A stretch of 64,000 nucleotides of DNA from Amia ocellicauda (taxonomy: Eukaryota > Chordata > Actinopteri > Amiiformes > Amiidae): NCBI RefSeq assembly GCF_036373705.1, contig NC_089851.1, forward strand, positions 52,298,812 through 52,362,811, given 5' to 3'. The translations under genes were made by a program, and so were the position numbers. The first letter of the stretch is position 1; each line of letters opens with the position of its first letter. The notes beneath the pieces were generated by a model. It made no database searches, was not told the DNA's origin, and saw only the letters and a list, made by a program, of their open reading frames with translations. Positions 11,397 to 22,189 of the stretch are shown here, piece after piece.

Positions 11397-11902
11397 AAGT
11401 TAACGGAGGGTGTCGCAGTTTCTGCTGGGCAAGCGCGTAACTGCTTTGGGGCAGACCGGGAGACCTACGCACACTGACTGATAGCATGGACTGTAGCGCT
11501 GAAGTGTCTTTCCAGAACGGTAACCGTATCCCCAGTGAGACAGCACTGAGAGCATGGTTCAGCAGGCCCGCAAACAACTGAAAAGAATGCCTCTCCTTTG
11601 GTGCAGCTCAGGAGTACACGTTCAGCAAAGGTCTCCATAACAAGCCGGCAAACCACATTTCGTCCTCCTCCTCCTCAACAACACACTACATGTCCTCCTC
11701 CTCCTCAACAACAACAACGAACTTGTAAAATACACATTTTCTTTAAAGAAAACAAAACACACAGATGACAGTCTGATTTCTCATCAGCTACACAGCCAAC
11801 AGTATCTGAGGTTGAAAGACCTCCCTGGTGCAGAGGAGCCCAGAAGCCAAGCATCGAGAGAGAACAAACGAATGCTTCAGAGAATGCAAAGCGGGGCCAA
11901 GC

Positions 11903-11974
11903 GGGCTCGTCCGGGAGTTGAACCCGGGACCTCTCGCACCCTAAGCGAGAATCATACCCCTAGACCAACGAGCC
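11903..11974 (-). tRNA. tRNA-Pro(AGG): tRNA-Pro (anticodon AGG)
   Basis: Same 72 nt as 1406-1477. The monomer also carries the cgttcagaaaagg variant shared with several later A copies. Confidence 0.93.
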
Positions 11975-12492
11975 AAGTTAACGGAGGGTGTCGCAGTTTC
12001 TGCTGGGCAAGCGCGTAACTGCTTTGGGGCAGACCGGGAGACCTACGCTCACTGACTGATAGCATGGACTGTAGCGCTGAAGTGTCTTTCCAGAACGGTA
12101 ACCGTATCCCCAGTGAGACAGCACTGAGAGCATGGTTCAGCAGGCCCGCAAACAACTGAAAAGAATGCCTCTCCTTTGGTGCAGCTCAGGAGTACACGTT
12201 CAGAAAAGGTCTCCATAACAAGCCGGCAAACCACATTTCGTCCTCCTCCTCTTCAACAACACACTACATGTCCTCCTCCTCCTCCTCAACAACAACAACA
12301 ACAACAACGAACTTGTAAAAAACACATTTTCTTTAAAGAAAACAAAACACACAGATGACAGTCTGATTTCCCATCAGCTATACAGCCAACAGTATCTGAG
12401 GTCGATAGCCCTCCCTTGTGCAGAGGAGCCCAGAAGCCAGCCTTCAAGAGCAAACGAACGAACACTTCGGTGACTACAAAGTGGGGCCAAGT

Positions 12493-12564
12493 GGGCTCGT
12501 CCTGGAGTTGAACCCAGGGCCTCTCACACCCTCAGCAAGAATCATACCCCTAGACCAACGAGCC
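12493..12564 (-). pseudogene. tRNA-Pro-like, B type
   Basis: Standard B form. Confidence 0.72.
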
Positions 12565-13070
12565 AAGTTAACGGAGGGTGTCGCAGTTTCTGCTGGGCAA
12601 GCGCGTAACTGCTTTGGGGCAGACCGGGAGACCTACGCACACTGACTGATAGCATGGACTGTAGCGCTGAAGTGTCTTTCCAGAACGGTAACCGTATCCC
12701 CAGTGAGACAGCACTGAGAGCATGGTTCAGCAGGCCCGCAAACAACTGAAAAGAATGCCTCTCCTTTGGTGCAGCTCAGGAGTACACGTTCAGCAAAGGT
12801 CTCCATAACAAGCCGGCAAACCACATTTCGTCCTCCTCCTCCTCAACAACACACTACATGTCCTCCTCCTCCTCAACAACAACAACGAACTTGTAAAATA
12901 CACATTTTCTTTAAAGAAAACAAAACACACAGATGACAGTCTGATTTCCCATCAGCTACACAGCCAACAGTATCTGAGGTTGAAAGACCTCCCTGGTGCA
13001 GAGGAGCCCAGAAGCCAAGCATCGAGAGAGAACAAACGAATGCTTCAGAGAATGCAAAGCGGGGCCAAGC

Positions 13071-13142
13071 GGGCTCGTCCGGGAGTTGAACCCGGGACCT
13101 CTCGCACCCTAAGCGAGAATCATACCCCTAGACCAACGAGCC
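13071..13142 (-). tRNA. tRNA-Pro(AGG): tRNA-Pro (anticodon AGG)
   Basis: Same 72 nt as 1406-1477. First of an A-A pair. Confidence 0.93.
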
Positions 13143-13648
13143 AAGTTAACGGAGGGTGTCGCAGTTTCTGCTGGGCAAGCGCGTAACTGCTTTGGGGCAG
13201 ACCGGGAGACCTACGCTCACTGACTGATAGCATGGACTGTAGCGCTGAAGTGTCTTTCCAGAACGGTAACCGTATCCCCAGTGAGACAGCACTGAGAGCA
13301 TGGTTCAGCAGGCCCGCAAACAACTGAAAAGAATGCCTCTCCTTTGGTGCAGCTCAGGAGTACACGTTCAGCAAAGGTCTCCATAACAAGCCGGCAAACC
13401 ACATTTCGTCCTCCTCCTCCTCAACAACACACTACATGTCCTCCTCCTCCTCAACAACAACAACGAACTTGTAAAATACACATTTTCTTTAAAGAAAACA
13501 AAACACACAGATGACAGTCTGATTTCCCATCAGCTACACAGCCAACAGTATCTGAGGTTGAAAGACCTCCCTGGTGCAGAGGAGCCCAGAAGCCAAGCAT
13601 CGAGAGAGAACAAACGAATGCTTCAGAGAATGCAAAGCGGGGCCAAGC

Positions 13649-13720
13649 GGGCTCGTCCGGGAGTTGAACCCGGGACCTCTCGCACCCTAAGCGAGAATCA
13701 TACCCCTAGACCAACGAGCC
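13649..13720 (-). tRNA. tRNA-Pro(AGG): tRNA-Pro (anticodon AGG)
   Basis: Same 72 nt. Second of the pair, with the cgttcagaaaagg variant downstream. Confidence 0.93.
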
Positions 13721-14238
13721 AAGTTAACGGAGGGTGTCGCAGTTTCTGCTGGGCAAGCGCGTAACTGCTTTGGGGCAGACCGGGAGACCTACGCTCACTG
13801 ACTGATAGCATGGACTGTAGCGCTGAAGTGTCTTTCCAGAACGGTAACCGTATCCCCAGTGAGACAGCACTGAGAGCATGGTTCAGCAGGCCCGCAAACA
13901 ACTGAAAAGAATGCCTCTCCTTTGGTGCAGCTCAGGAGTACACGTTCAGAAAAGGTCTCCATAACAAGCCGGCAAACCACATTTCGTCCTCCTCCTCTTC
14001 AACAACACACTACATGTCCTCCTCCTCCTCCTCAACAACAACAACAACAACAACGAACTTGTAAAAAACACATTTTCTTTAAAGAAAACAAAACACACAG
14101 ATGACAGTCTGATTTCCCATCAGCTATACAGCCAACAGTATCTGAGGTCGATAGCCCTCCCTTGTGCAGAGGAGCCCAGAAGCCAGCCTTCAAGAGCAAA
14201 CGAACGAACACTTCGGTGACTACAAAGTGGGGCCAAGT

Positions 14239-14310
14239 GGGCTCGTCCTGGAGTTGAACCCAGGGCCTCTCACACCCTCAGCAAGAATCATACCCCTAGA
14301 CCAACGAGCC
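14239..14310 (-). pseudogene. tRNA-Pro-like, B type
   Basis: Standard B form. Confidence 0.72.
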
Positions 14311-14816
14311 AAGTTAACGGAGGGTGTCGCAGTTTCTGCTGGGCAAGCGCGTAACTGCTTTGGGGCAGACCGGGAGACCTACGCACACTGACTGATAGCA
14401 TGGACTGTAGCGCTGAAGTGTCTTTCCAGAACGGTAACCGTATCCCCAGTGAGACAGCACTGAGAGCATGGTTCAGCAGGCCCGCAAACAACTGAAAAGA
14501 ATGCCTCTCCTTTGGTGCAGCTCAGGAGTACACGTTCAGCAAAGGTCTCCATAACAAGCCGGCAAACCACATTTCGTCCTCCTCCTCCTCAACAACACAC
14601 TACATGTCCTCCTCCTCCTCAACAACAACAACGAACTTGTAAAATACACATTTTCTTTAAAGAAAACAAAACACACAGATGACAGTCTGATTTCCCATCA
14701 GCTACACAGCCAACAGTATCTGAGGTTGAAAGACCTCCCTGGTGCAGAGGAGCCCAGAAGCCAAGCATCGAGAGAGAACAAACGAATGCTTCAGAGAATG
14801 CAAAGCGGGGCCAAGC

Positions 14817-14888
14817 GGGCTCGTCCGGGAGTTGAACCCGGGACCTCTCGCACCCTAAGCGAGAATCATACCCCTAGACCAACGAGCC
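14817..14888 (-). tRNA. tRNA-Pro(AGG): tRNA-Pro (anticodon AGG)
   Basis: Same 72 nt as 1406-1477. Confidence 0.93.
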
Positions 14889-15406
14889 AAGTTAACGGAG
14901 GGTGTCGCAGTTTCTGCTGGGCAAGCGCGTAACTGCTTTGGGGCAGACCGGGAGACCTACGCTCACTGACTGATAGCATGGACTGTAGCGCTGAAGTGTC
15001 TTTCCAGAACGGTAACCGTATCCCCAGTGAGACAGCACTGAGAGCATGGTTCAGCAGGCCCGCAAACAACTGAAAAGAATGCCTCTCCTTTGGTGCAGCT
15101 CAGGAGTACACGTTCAGAAAAGGTCTCCATAACAAGCCGGCAAACCACATTTCGTCCTCCTCCTCTTCAACAACACACTACATGTCCTCCTCCTCCTCCT
15201 CAACAACAACAACAACAACAACGAACTTGTAAAAAACACATTTTCTTTAAAGAAAACAAAACACACAGATGACAGTCTGATTTCCCATCAGCTATACAGC
15301 CAACAGTATCTGAGGTCGATAGCCCTCCCTTGTGCAGAGGAGCCCAGAAGCCAGCCTTCAAGAGCAAACGAACGAACACTTCGGTGACTACAAAGTGGGG
15401 CCAAGT

Positions 15407-15478
15407 GGGCTCGTCCTGGAGTTGAACCCAGGGCCTCTCACACCCTCAGCAAGAATCATACCCCTAGACCAACGAGCC
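15407..15478 (-). pseudogene. tRNA-Pro-like, B type
   Basis: Standard B form. Confidence 0.72.
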
Positions 15479-15984
15479 AAGTTAACGGAGGGTGTCGCAG
15501 TTTCTGCTGGGCAAGCGCGTAACTGCTTTGGGGCAGACCGGGAGACCTACGCACACTGACTGATAGCATGGACTGTAGCGCTGAAGTGTCTTTCCAGAAC
15601 GGTAACCGTATCCCCAGTGAGACAGCACTGAGAGCATGGTTCAGCAGGCCCGCAAACAACTGAAAAGAATGCCTCTCCTTTGGTGCAGCTCAGGAGTACA
15701 CGTTCAGCAAAGGTCTCCATAACAAGCCGGCAAACCACATTTCGTCCTCCTCCTCCTCAACAACACACTACATGTCCTCCTCCTCCTCAACAACAACAAC
15801 GAACTTGTAAAATACACATTTTCTTTAAAGAAAACAAAACACACAGATGACAGTCTGATTTCCCATCAGCTACACAGCCAACAGTATCTGAGGTTGAAAG
15901 ACCTCCCTGGTGCAGAGGAGCCCAGAAGCCAAGCATCGAGAGAGAACAAACGAATGCTTCAGAGAATGCAAAGCGGGGCCAAGC

Positions 15985-16056
15985 GGGCTCGTCCGGGAGT
16001 TGAACCCGGGACCTCTCGCACCCTAAGCGAGAATCATACCCCTAGACCAACGAGCC
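15985..16056 (-). tRNA. tRNA-Pro(AGG): tRNA-Pro (anticodon AGG)
   Basis: Same 72 nt. First of an A-A pair. Confidence 0.93.
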
Positions 16057-16562
16057 AAGTTAACGGAGGGTGTCGCAGTTTCTGCTGGGCAAGCGCGTAA
16101 CTGCTTTGGGGCAGACCGGGAGACCTACGCTCACTGACTGATAGCATGGACTGTAGCGCTGAAGTGTCTTTCCAGAACGGTAACCGTATCCCCAGTGAGA
16201 CAGCACTGAGAGCATGGTTCAGCAGGCCCGCAAACAACTGAAAAGAATGCCTCTCCTTTGGTGCAGCTCAGGAGTACACGTTCAGCAAAGGTCTCCATAA
16301 CAAGCCGGCAAACCACATTTCGTCCTCCTCCTCCTCAACAACACACTACATGTCCTCCTCCTCCTCAACAACAACAACGAACTTGTAAAATACACATTTT
16401 CTTTAAAGAAAACAAAACACACAGATGACAGTCTGATTTCCCATCAGCTACACAGCCAACAGTATCTGAGGTTGAAAGACCTCCCTGGTGCAGAGGAGCC
16501 CAGAAGCCAAGCATCGAGAGAGAACAAACGAATGCTTCAGAGAATGCAAAGCGGGGCCAAGC

Positions 16563-16634
16563 GGGCTCGTCCGGGAGTTGAACCCGGGACCTCTCGCACC
16601 CTAAGCGAGAATCATACCCCTAGACCAACGAGCC
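16563..16634 (-). tRNA. tRNA-Pro(AGG): tRNA-Pro (anticodon AGG)
   Basis: Same 72 nt. Second of the pair. Confidence 0.93.
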
Positions 16635-17152
16635 AAGTTAACGGAGGGTGTCGCAGTTTCTGCTGGGCAAGCGCGTAACTGCTTTGGGGCAGACCGGGAG
16701 ACCTACGCTCACTGACTGATAGCATGGACTGTAGCGCTGAAGTGTCTTTCCAGAACGGTAACCGTATCCCCAGTGAGACAGCACTGAGAGCATGGTTCAG
16801 CAGGCCCGCAAACAACTGAAAAGAATGCCTCTCCTTTGGTGCAGCTCAGGAGTACACGTTCAGAAAAGGTCTCCATAACAAGCCGGCAAACCACATTTCG
16901 TCCTCCTCCTCTTCAACAACACACTACATGTCCTCCTCCTCCTCCTCAACAACAACAACAACAACAACGAACTTGTAAAAAACACATTTTCTTTAAAGAA
17001 AACAAAACACACAGATGACAGTCTGATTTCCCATCAGCTATACAGCCAACAGTATCTGAGGTCGATAGCCCTCCCTTGTGCAGAGGAGCCCAGAAGCCAG
17101 CCTTCAAGAGCAAACGAACGAACACTTCGGTGACTACAAAGTGGGGCCAAGT

Positions 17153-17224
17153 GGGCTCGTCCTGGAGTTGAACCCAGGGCCTCTCACACCCTCAGCAAGA
17201 ATCATACCCCTAGACCAACGAGCC
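17153..17224 (-). pseudogene. tRNA-Pro-like, B type
   Basis: Standard B form. Confidence 0.72.
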
Positions 17225-17730
17225 AAGTTAACGGAGGGTGTCGCAGTTTCTGCTGGGCAAGCGCGTAACTGCTTTGGGGCAGACCGGGAGACCTACGCAC
17301 ACTGACTGATAGCATGGACTGTAGCGCTGAAGTGTCTTTCCAGAACGGTAACCGTATCCCCAGTGAGACAGCACTGAGAGCATGGTTCAGCAGGCCCGCA
17401 AACAACTGAAAAGAATGCCTCTCCTTTGGTGCAGCTCAGGAGTACACGTTCAGCAAAGGTCTCCATAACAAGCCGGCAAACCACATTTCGTCCTCCTCCT
17501 CCTCAACAACACACTACATGTCCTCCTCCTCCTCAACAACAACAACGAACTTGTAAAATACACATTTTCTTTAAAGAAAACAAAACACACAGATGACAGT
17601 CTGATTTCCCATCAGCTACACAGCCAACAGTATCTGAGGTTGAAAGACCTCCCTGGTGCAGAGGAGCCCAGAAGCCAAGCATCGAGAGAGAACAAACGAA
17701 TGCTTCAGAGAATGCAAAGCGGGGCCAAGC

Positions 17731-17802
17731 GGGCTCGTCCGGGAGTTGAACCCGGGACCTCTCGCACCCTAAGCGAGAATCATACCCCTAGACCAACGAG
17801 CC
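17731..17802 (-). tRNA. tRNA-Pro(AGG): tRNA-Pro (anticodon AGG)
   Basis: Same 72 nt. First of an A-A pair. Confidence 0.93.
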
Positions 17803-18308
17803 AAGTTAACGGAGGGTGTCGCAGTTTCTGCTGGGCAAGCGCGTAACTGCTTTGGGGCAGACCGGGAGACCTACGCTCACTGACTGATAGCATGGACTGT
17901 AGCGCTGAAGTGTCTTTCCAGAACGGTAACCGTATCCCCAGTGAGACAGCACTGAGAGCATGGTTCAGCAGGCCCGCAAACAACTGAAAAGAATGCCTCT
18001 CCTTTGGTGCAGCTCAGGAGTACACGTTCAGCAAAGGTCTCCATAACAAGCCGGCAAACCACATTTCGTCCTCCTCCTCCTCAACAACACACTACATGTC
18101 CTCCTCCTCCTCAACAACAACAACGAACTTGTAAAATACACATTTTCTTTAAAGAAAACAAAACACACAGATGACAGTCTGATTTCCCATCAGCTACACA
18201 GCCAACAGTATCTGAGGTTGAAAGACCTCCCTGGTGCAGAGGAGCCCAGAAGCCAAGCATCGAGAGAGAACAAACGAATGCTTCAGAGAATGCAAAGCGG
18301 GGCCAAGC

Positions 18309-18380
18309 GGGCTCGTCCGGGAGTTGAACCCGGGACCTCTCGCACCCTAAGCGAGAATCATACCCCTAGACCAACGAGCC
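18309..18380 (-). tRNA. tRNA-Pro(AGG): tRNA-Pro (anticodon AGG)
   Basis: Same 72 nt. Last A copy of the left array. Confidence 0.93.
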
Positions 18381-18898
18381 AAGTTAACGGAGGGTGTCGC
18401 AGTTTCTGCTGGGCAAGCGCGTAACTGCTTTGGGGCAGACCGGGAGACCTACGCTCACTGACTGATAGCATGGACTGTAGCGCTGAAGTGTCTTTCCAGA
18501 ACGGTAACCGTATCCCCAGTGAGACAGCACTGAGAGCATGGTTCAGCAGGCCCGCAAACAACTGAAAAGAATGCCTCTCCTTTGGTGCAGCTCAGGAGTA
18601 CACGTTCAGAAAAGGTCTCCATAACAAGCCGGCAAACCACATTTCGTCCTCCTCCTCTTCAACAACACACTACATGTCCTCCTCCTCCTCCTCAACAACA
18701 ACAACAACAACAACGAACTTGTAAAAAACACATTTTCTTTAAAGAAAACAAAACACACAGATGACAGTCTGATTTCCCATCAGCTATACAGCCAACAGTA
18801 TCTGAGGTCGATAGCCCTCCCTTGTGCAGAGGAGCCCAGAAGCCAGCCTTCAAGAGCAAACGAACGAACACTTCGGTGACTACAAAGTGGGGCCAAGT

Positions 18899-18970
18899 GG
18901 GCTCGTCCTGGAGTTGAACCCAGGGCCTCTCACACCCTCAGCAAGAATCATACCCCTAGACCAACGAGCC
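18899..18970 (-). pseudogene. tRNA-Pro-like, B type
   Basis: Standard B form. Confidence 0.72.
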
Positions 18971-19476
18971 AAGTTAACGGAGGGTGTCGCAGTTTCTGCT
19001 GGGCAAGCGCGTAACTGCTTTGGGGCAGACCGGGAGACCTACGCACACTGACTGATAGCATGGACTGTAGCGCTGAAGTGTCTTTCCAGAACGGTAACCG
19101 TATCCCCAGTGAGACAGCACTGAGAGCATGGTTCAGCAGGCCCGCAAACAACTGAAAAGAATGCCTCTCCTTTGGTGCAGCTCAGGAGTACACGTTCAGC
19201 AAAGGTCTCCATAACAAGCCGGCAAACCACATTTCGTCCTCCTCCTCCTCAACAACACACTACATGTCCTCCTCCTCCTCAACAACAACAACGAACTTGT
19301 AAAATACACATTTTCTTTAAAGAAAACAAAACACACAGATGACAGTCTGATTTCCCATCAGCTACACAGCCAACAGTATCTGAGGTCGATAGCCCTCCCT
19401 TGTGCAGAGGAGCCCAGAAGCCAGCCTTCAAGAGCAAACGAACGAACACTTCGGTGACTACAAAGTGGGGCCAAGT

Positions 19477-19548
19477 GGGCTCGTCCTGGAGTTGAACCCA
19501 GGGCCTCTCACACCCTCAGCAAGAATCATACCCCTAGACCAACGAGCC
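19477..19548 (-). pseudogene. tRNA-Pro-like, B type (last copy of the left array)
   Basis: Standard B form. Its monomer is cut in the TCC tract at 19,824. Confidence 0.72.
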
Positions 19549-19828
19549 AAGTTAACGGAGGGTGTCGCAGTTTCTGCTGGGCAAGCGCGTAACTGCTTTG
19601 GGGCAGACCGGGAGACCTACGCACACTGACTGATAGCATGGACTGTAGCGCTGAAGTGTCTTTCCAGAACGGTAACCGTATCCCCAGTGAGACAGCACTG
19701 AGAGCATGGTTCAGCAGGCCCGCAAACAACTGAAAAGAATGCCTCTCCTTTGGTGCAGCTCAGGAGTACACGTTCAGCAAAGGTCTCCATAACAAGCCGG
19801 CAAACCACATTTCGTCCTCCTCCTATCT

Positions 19829-19910
19829 ACCCCTAGACCAACGAGCCAAGCTAATAGGCAATATTGCATGTTCTCCTGGGCAAGCACATAACTGCTTGAG
19901 GCAGACCCTC
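19829..19910 (-). repeat. Diverged monomer remnant at the array edge
   Basis: The plus strand tacccctagaccaacgagcc equals the 5' half of the array tRNA. It continues through a much diverged counterpart of the region beside the tRNA (ctcctgggcaagcacataact against ctgctgggcaagcgcgtaact) to ggcagacc. The abrupt join to the clean array at 19,825 suggests this is an older edge relic. Confidence 0.75.
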
Positions 19911-19925
19911 ACCTGATCACCACAT

Positions 19926-20400
19926 GTGGTTACACTTTAAGAAGGGGTGAGTTTAAGGTCATCGGTAACATCACAAAGGTTGGCAGCATTTTACATGAAT
20001 ATGTAAAGTTAAAAACACACACTACATGTAAATAAGCCATACTACTTGTTTAGTGTATGTAAGCTCGTTCTGTAATCATACATCATCCATACTAGTATTT
20101 AATAATTGAATTAACTATACACAAACTACTTGGTCAATTCACTCTTGTTACCGTGTAATTACAGTGCAAGTAAATTGTAATAATTGTAGCGTTGTATATT
20201 GGGCCATATTTTACATGTAACTATATATTTCATATTTGTCCAATTAATGTACATTTGTTTTTTTTGTTTTTTAGCTGGTACCAAAACATTGGTCTCTGGA
20301 ACTAAAAGGTCGGAAATTGGAAGAACTATTAATGACAAATGAATGACCGCTGATACAAGTAAATAGTGTTTCCTCAAATCTAAAGTGAGACCTTTTTGAA
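19926..20400. other. AT-rich intergenic DNA, no gene seen
   Basis: No convincing open frame, RNA or repeat family recognised. The open frames on the minus strand here overlap Tc1-derived sequence in the wrong direction. Confidence 0.5.
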
Positions 20401-20403
20401 TGA

Positions 20404-20955
20404 ATCTGTAATACATGCCCTAAACAGAATGAGAACATGGATCCATCATGCCTTGTTACCACTGTGCAGGCTGGTGGTGGTGGTGTAATGGTGTGGGGGA
20501 TGTTTTCTTGGCACACTTTATGCCCCTTAGTGCCAATTGGGCATCGTTTAAATGCCACGGCCTACCTGAGCATTGTTTCTGACCATGTCCATCCCTTTAT
20601 GACCACCATGTACCCATCCTCTGATGGCTACTTCCAGCAGGATAATGCACCATGTCACAAAGGTCGAATCATTTCAAATTGGTTTCTTGAACATGACAAT
20701 GAGTTCACTGTACTAAACTGGCCCCCACAGTCTCCAGATCTCAACCCAATAGAGCATCTTTGGGATGTGGTGGAACGGGAGCTTCGTGCCCTGGATGTGC
20801 ATCCCACAAATCTCCATCAATTGCAAGATGCTATCCTATCAATATGGGCCAACATTTCTAAAGAATGCTTTCAGCACCTTGTTGAATCAATGCCACGTAG
20901 AATTAAGGCAGTTCTGAAGGCAAAAGGGGGTCAAACACCAAGTGAAATCTATTAA
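20404..20955 (+). pseudogene. Tc1/mariner transposase, C-terminal fragment (DD36E type)
   Basis: Encodes the C-terminal part of a Tc1-like DDE transposase, which would cut and join transposon ends in the nucleus. The uninterrupted part is 172 residues from the Met at 20,437. In frame upstream only 11 codons precede a stop at 20,401, so the helix-turn-helix region and the first catalytic Asp are missing. Seen: the GGGGVMVWG segment, the second catalytic Asp in GYFQQDNAPCHK, and the third acidic residue in SPDLNPIEHLW. Thirty-six residues separate that Asp and Glu, which fits the DD36E group rather than classical DD34E. It ends with RRIKAVLKAKGG, typical of the family end. No inverted terminal repeats were located. 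A 5'-truncated, dead copy. Confidence 0.85.
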
Positions 20956-20959
20956 AGTA

Positions 20960-21475
20960 TTGAAGTATCCCAATGTTTTAAGTTACACTTCATGTATACA
21001 TGTGTTTGGAAGTTTATCCAAATATATTCTACCAGTATATTTAGAATGCAACATTTTTGCAGTCTAATATATTCACAGTATACAATACATGCAATATGAG
21101 ATTGTTGTGTATTTAGCAGTATACTAAATGTATATTATAAGGGGACATATATGTATGCATTTTTATATATTTAGTATAAAATACATGTGTAGATGTTACA
21201 GTATATTTGCATATAATTATAGATATATTAAAAACAAGTTTACATATAATTCTGAATATACTTAAGTTATATTAAGCAATATTTGTATTGTATAATATAG
21301 TGTATTTGACCATATTTCTGTATCAAGTGACAGTGCAATTGATATTTAAAAGAATATTTTCACCATATATTATAAAATGGTATGCACATTTATAAAACAT
21401 ATTAATACATTAAAATACATTTCATATTTCAGAATAATATATATTTTTAAATATTTTATTTTTGTAAGGGTATCT
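20960..21475. other. AT-rich DNA, no gene seen
   Basis: Very A+T-rich with short words such as tatatt repeated irregularly. No coding, RNA or clear transposon signal. Confidence 0.5.
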
Positions 21476-21482
21476 TCCATAA

Positions 21483-21671
21483 ATGCAGTTTTACCAAACA
21501 AAGGAAAACCAGGAAAGGTTGGTGGAGGAGATTATGCAGTTTTGGCAGCCCATTCTGAAACCCACTGCAGAATATATTCTGGCAGGAGGTCTGATTAAAA
21601 TACTGGAAAATCTTCAATCAAAGTCAAGAAATGTGTCAAAAGGCTTCCAGTTTCCTTTCCTGCCATGAGAA
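21483..21671 (+). other. Possible coding exon or decayed gene piece, 61 codons
   Basis: An open frame of 61 residues in otherwise AT-rich DNA, with coding-like composition (Glu, Lys and Leu rich, amphipathic segment LVEEIMQFWQPILKPTAEYI). A splice-acceptor-like ccataaatgcag lies just before it, and a stop follows FPFLP. I do not recognise a family. It may be a terminal exon, a transposon-carried exon or chance. Confidence 0.25.
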
Positions 21672-21714
21672 GTATGCTGATTTCAGAACCTCTATGAAGT
21701 AGATTCCTTATTTT

Positions 21715-21990
21715 TCAAAAAATAAGTAATGGTTATTTTTTTCATTGTTTCCTCAATATATTAATAATAAACTGTTTTATTTTTTTCTGCAAAATAAGTA
21801 AAGTTTACTTATTTATTTCTGGTTCCTGTTTTTTTTTTTTTTAAATAAGTAATGGTTATTTATTTTTATCTTTATTGTTTATTACTTTTTCTGTGAATTC
21901 TGATTCTAGTAGTATGAAGAAATAAGTAATAGTTACTCATTCCTTATTTCTGTTTCCCTGTTTTTTCACAAAATAAGTAATGGTTATTTC
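21715..21990. repeat. Imperfect repeats built on AAATAAGTAATGGTTA
   Basis: The word aaataagtaatggttatt or a close variant occurs at about 21,720, 21,795, 21,842, 21,920 and 21,974, spaced about 50-80 bp and separated by T-rich tracts. Similar words recur at about 23,337-23,410, which hints that the block continues on the far side of the MITE. Confidence 0.5.
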
Positions 21991-22189
21991 AAAAATCCCT
22001 GTTTACAAATGTAAGGACTTATAGGACAACAGCATTACATACAGATAGATAACATACATTAGTTATTATGGTAACAAGTGTCCATTATAAACAATCTATT
22101 AACAAATTATTGATTATGTTATTGTTATATGATTATTACAAATTATAAATATATTAGACATTTTTATTTAAACATTTTTGCTATACTAT

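Larger units (their letters stand above)
7690..19240. repeat. Zone of AB (1,168 bp) and AAB (1,746 bp) higher-order units
   Basis: tRNA classes along this zone read AAB AB AB AB AAB AB AAB AAB. Spacings between equivalent monomers are 1,168 bp (578+590) or 1,746 bp (578+578+590). A-type copies here have gcaaagcggggccaagc beside the tRNA, unlike gcaaagcagtgccaagc in the first three A copies, so this zone amplified separately. Confidence 0.75.
1..19824 (-). repeat. Left tandem array of tRNA-Pro satellite monomers (34 copies)
   Basis: Head-to-tail monomers of 578, 587, 590 or 593 bp, each with one 72-nt tRNA-Pro or tRNA-Pro-like sequence on the minus strand. Monomers are nearly identical except for two classes. 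A has the flank ccaagcatcgagagagaac and a well-formed tRNA. B has the flank ccagccttcaagagcaaac and a degenerate tRNA. Length changes lie almost wholly in a (TCC)n(AAC)n tract. Every monomer also holds the perfect palindrome TTTTCTTTAAAGAAAA. The window begins inside a monomer and the array stops in a TCC tract at 19,824. The many short open frames on both strands recur because the DNA recurs and look non-coding. Confidence 0.95.

Noticed and set aside
163-19808. Recurrent 60-75-codon open frames on both strands of every left-array monomer, including one with a Gln run
   Set aside because: They recur because the DNA is nearly identical, they overlap the tRNA on both strands, and the Gln run is just the AAC/CAA tract. 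No protein family or start context supports coding.
1-19824. A CRISPR-like direct-repeat array
   Set aside because: Units are about 580 bp with no short repeats and unique spacers, and the context is eukaryotic.
20159-20558. Minus-strand frames of 85 and 95 codons
   Set aside because: The second overlaps the plus-strand Tc1 transposase and is its shadow. The first is AT-rich without family features.
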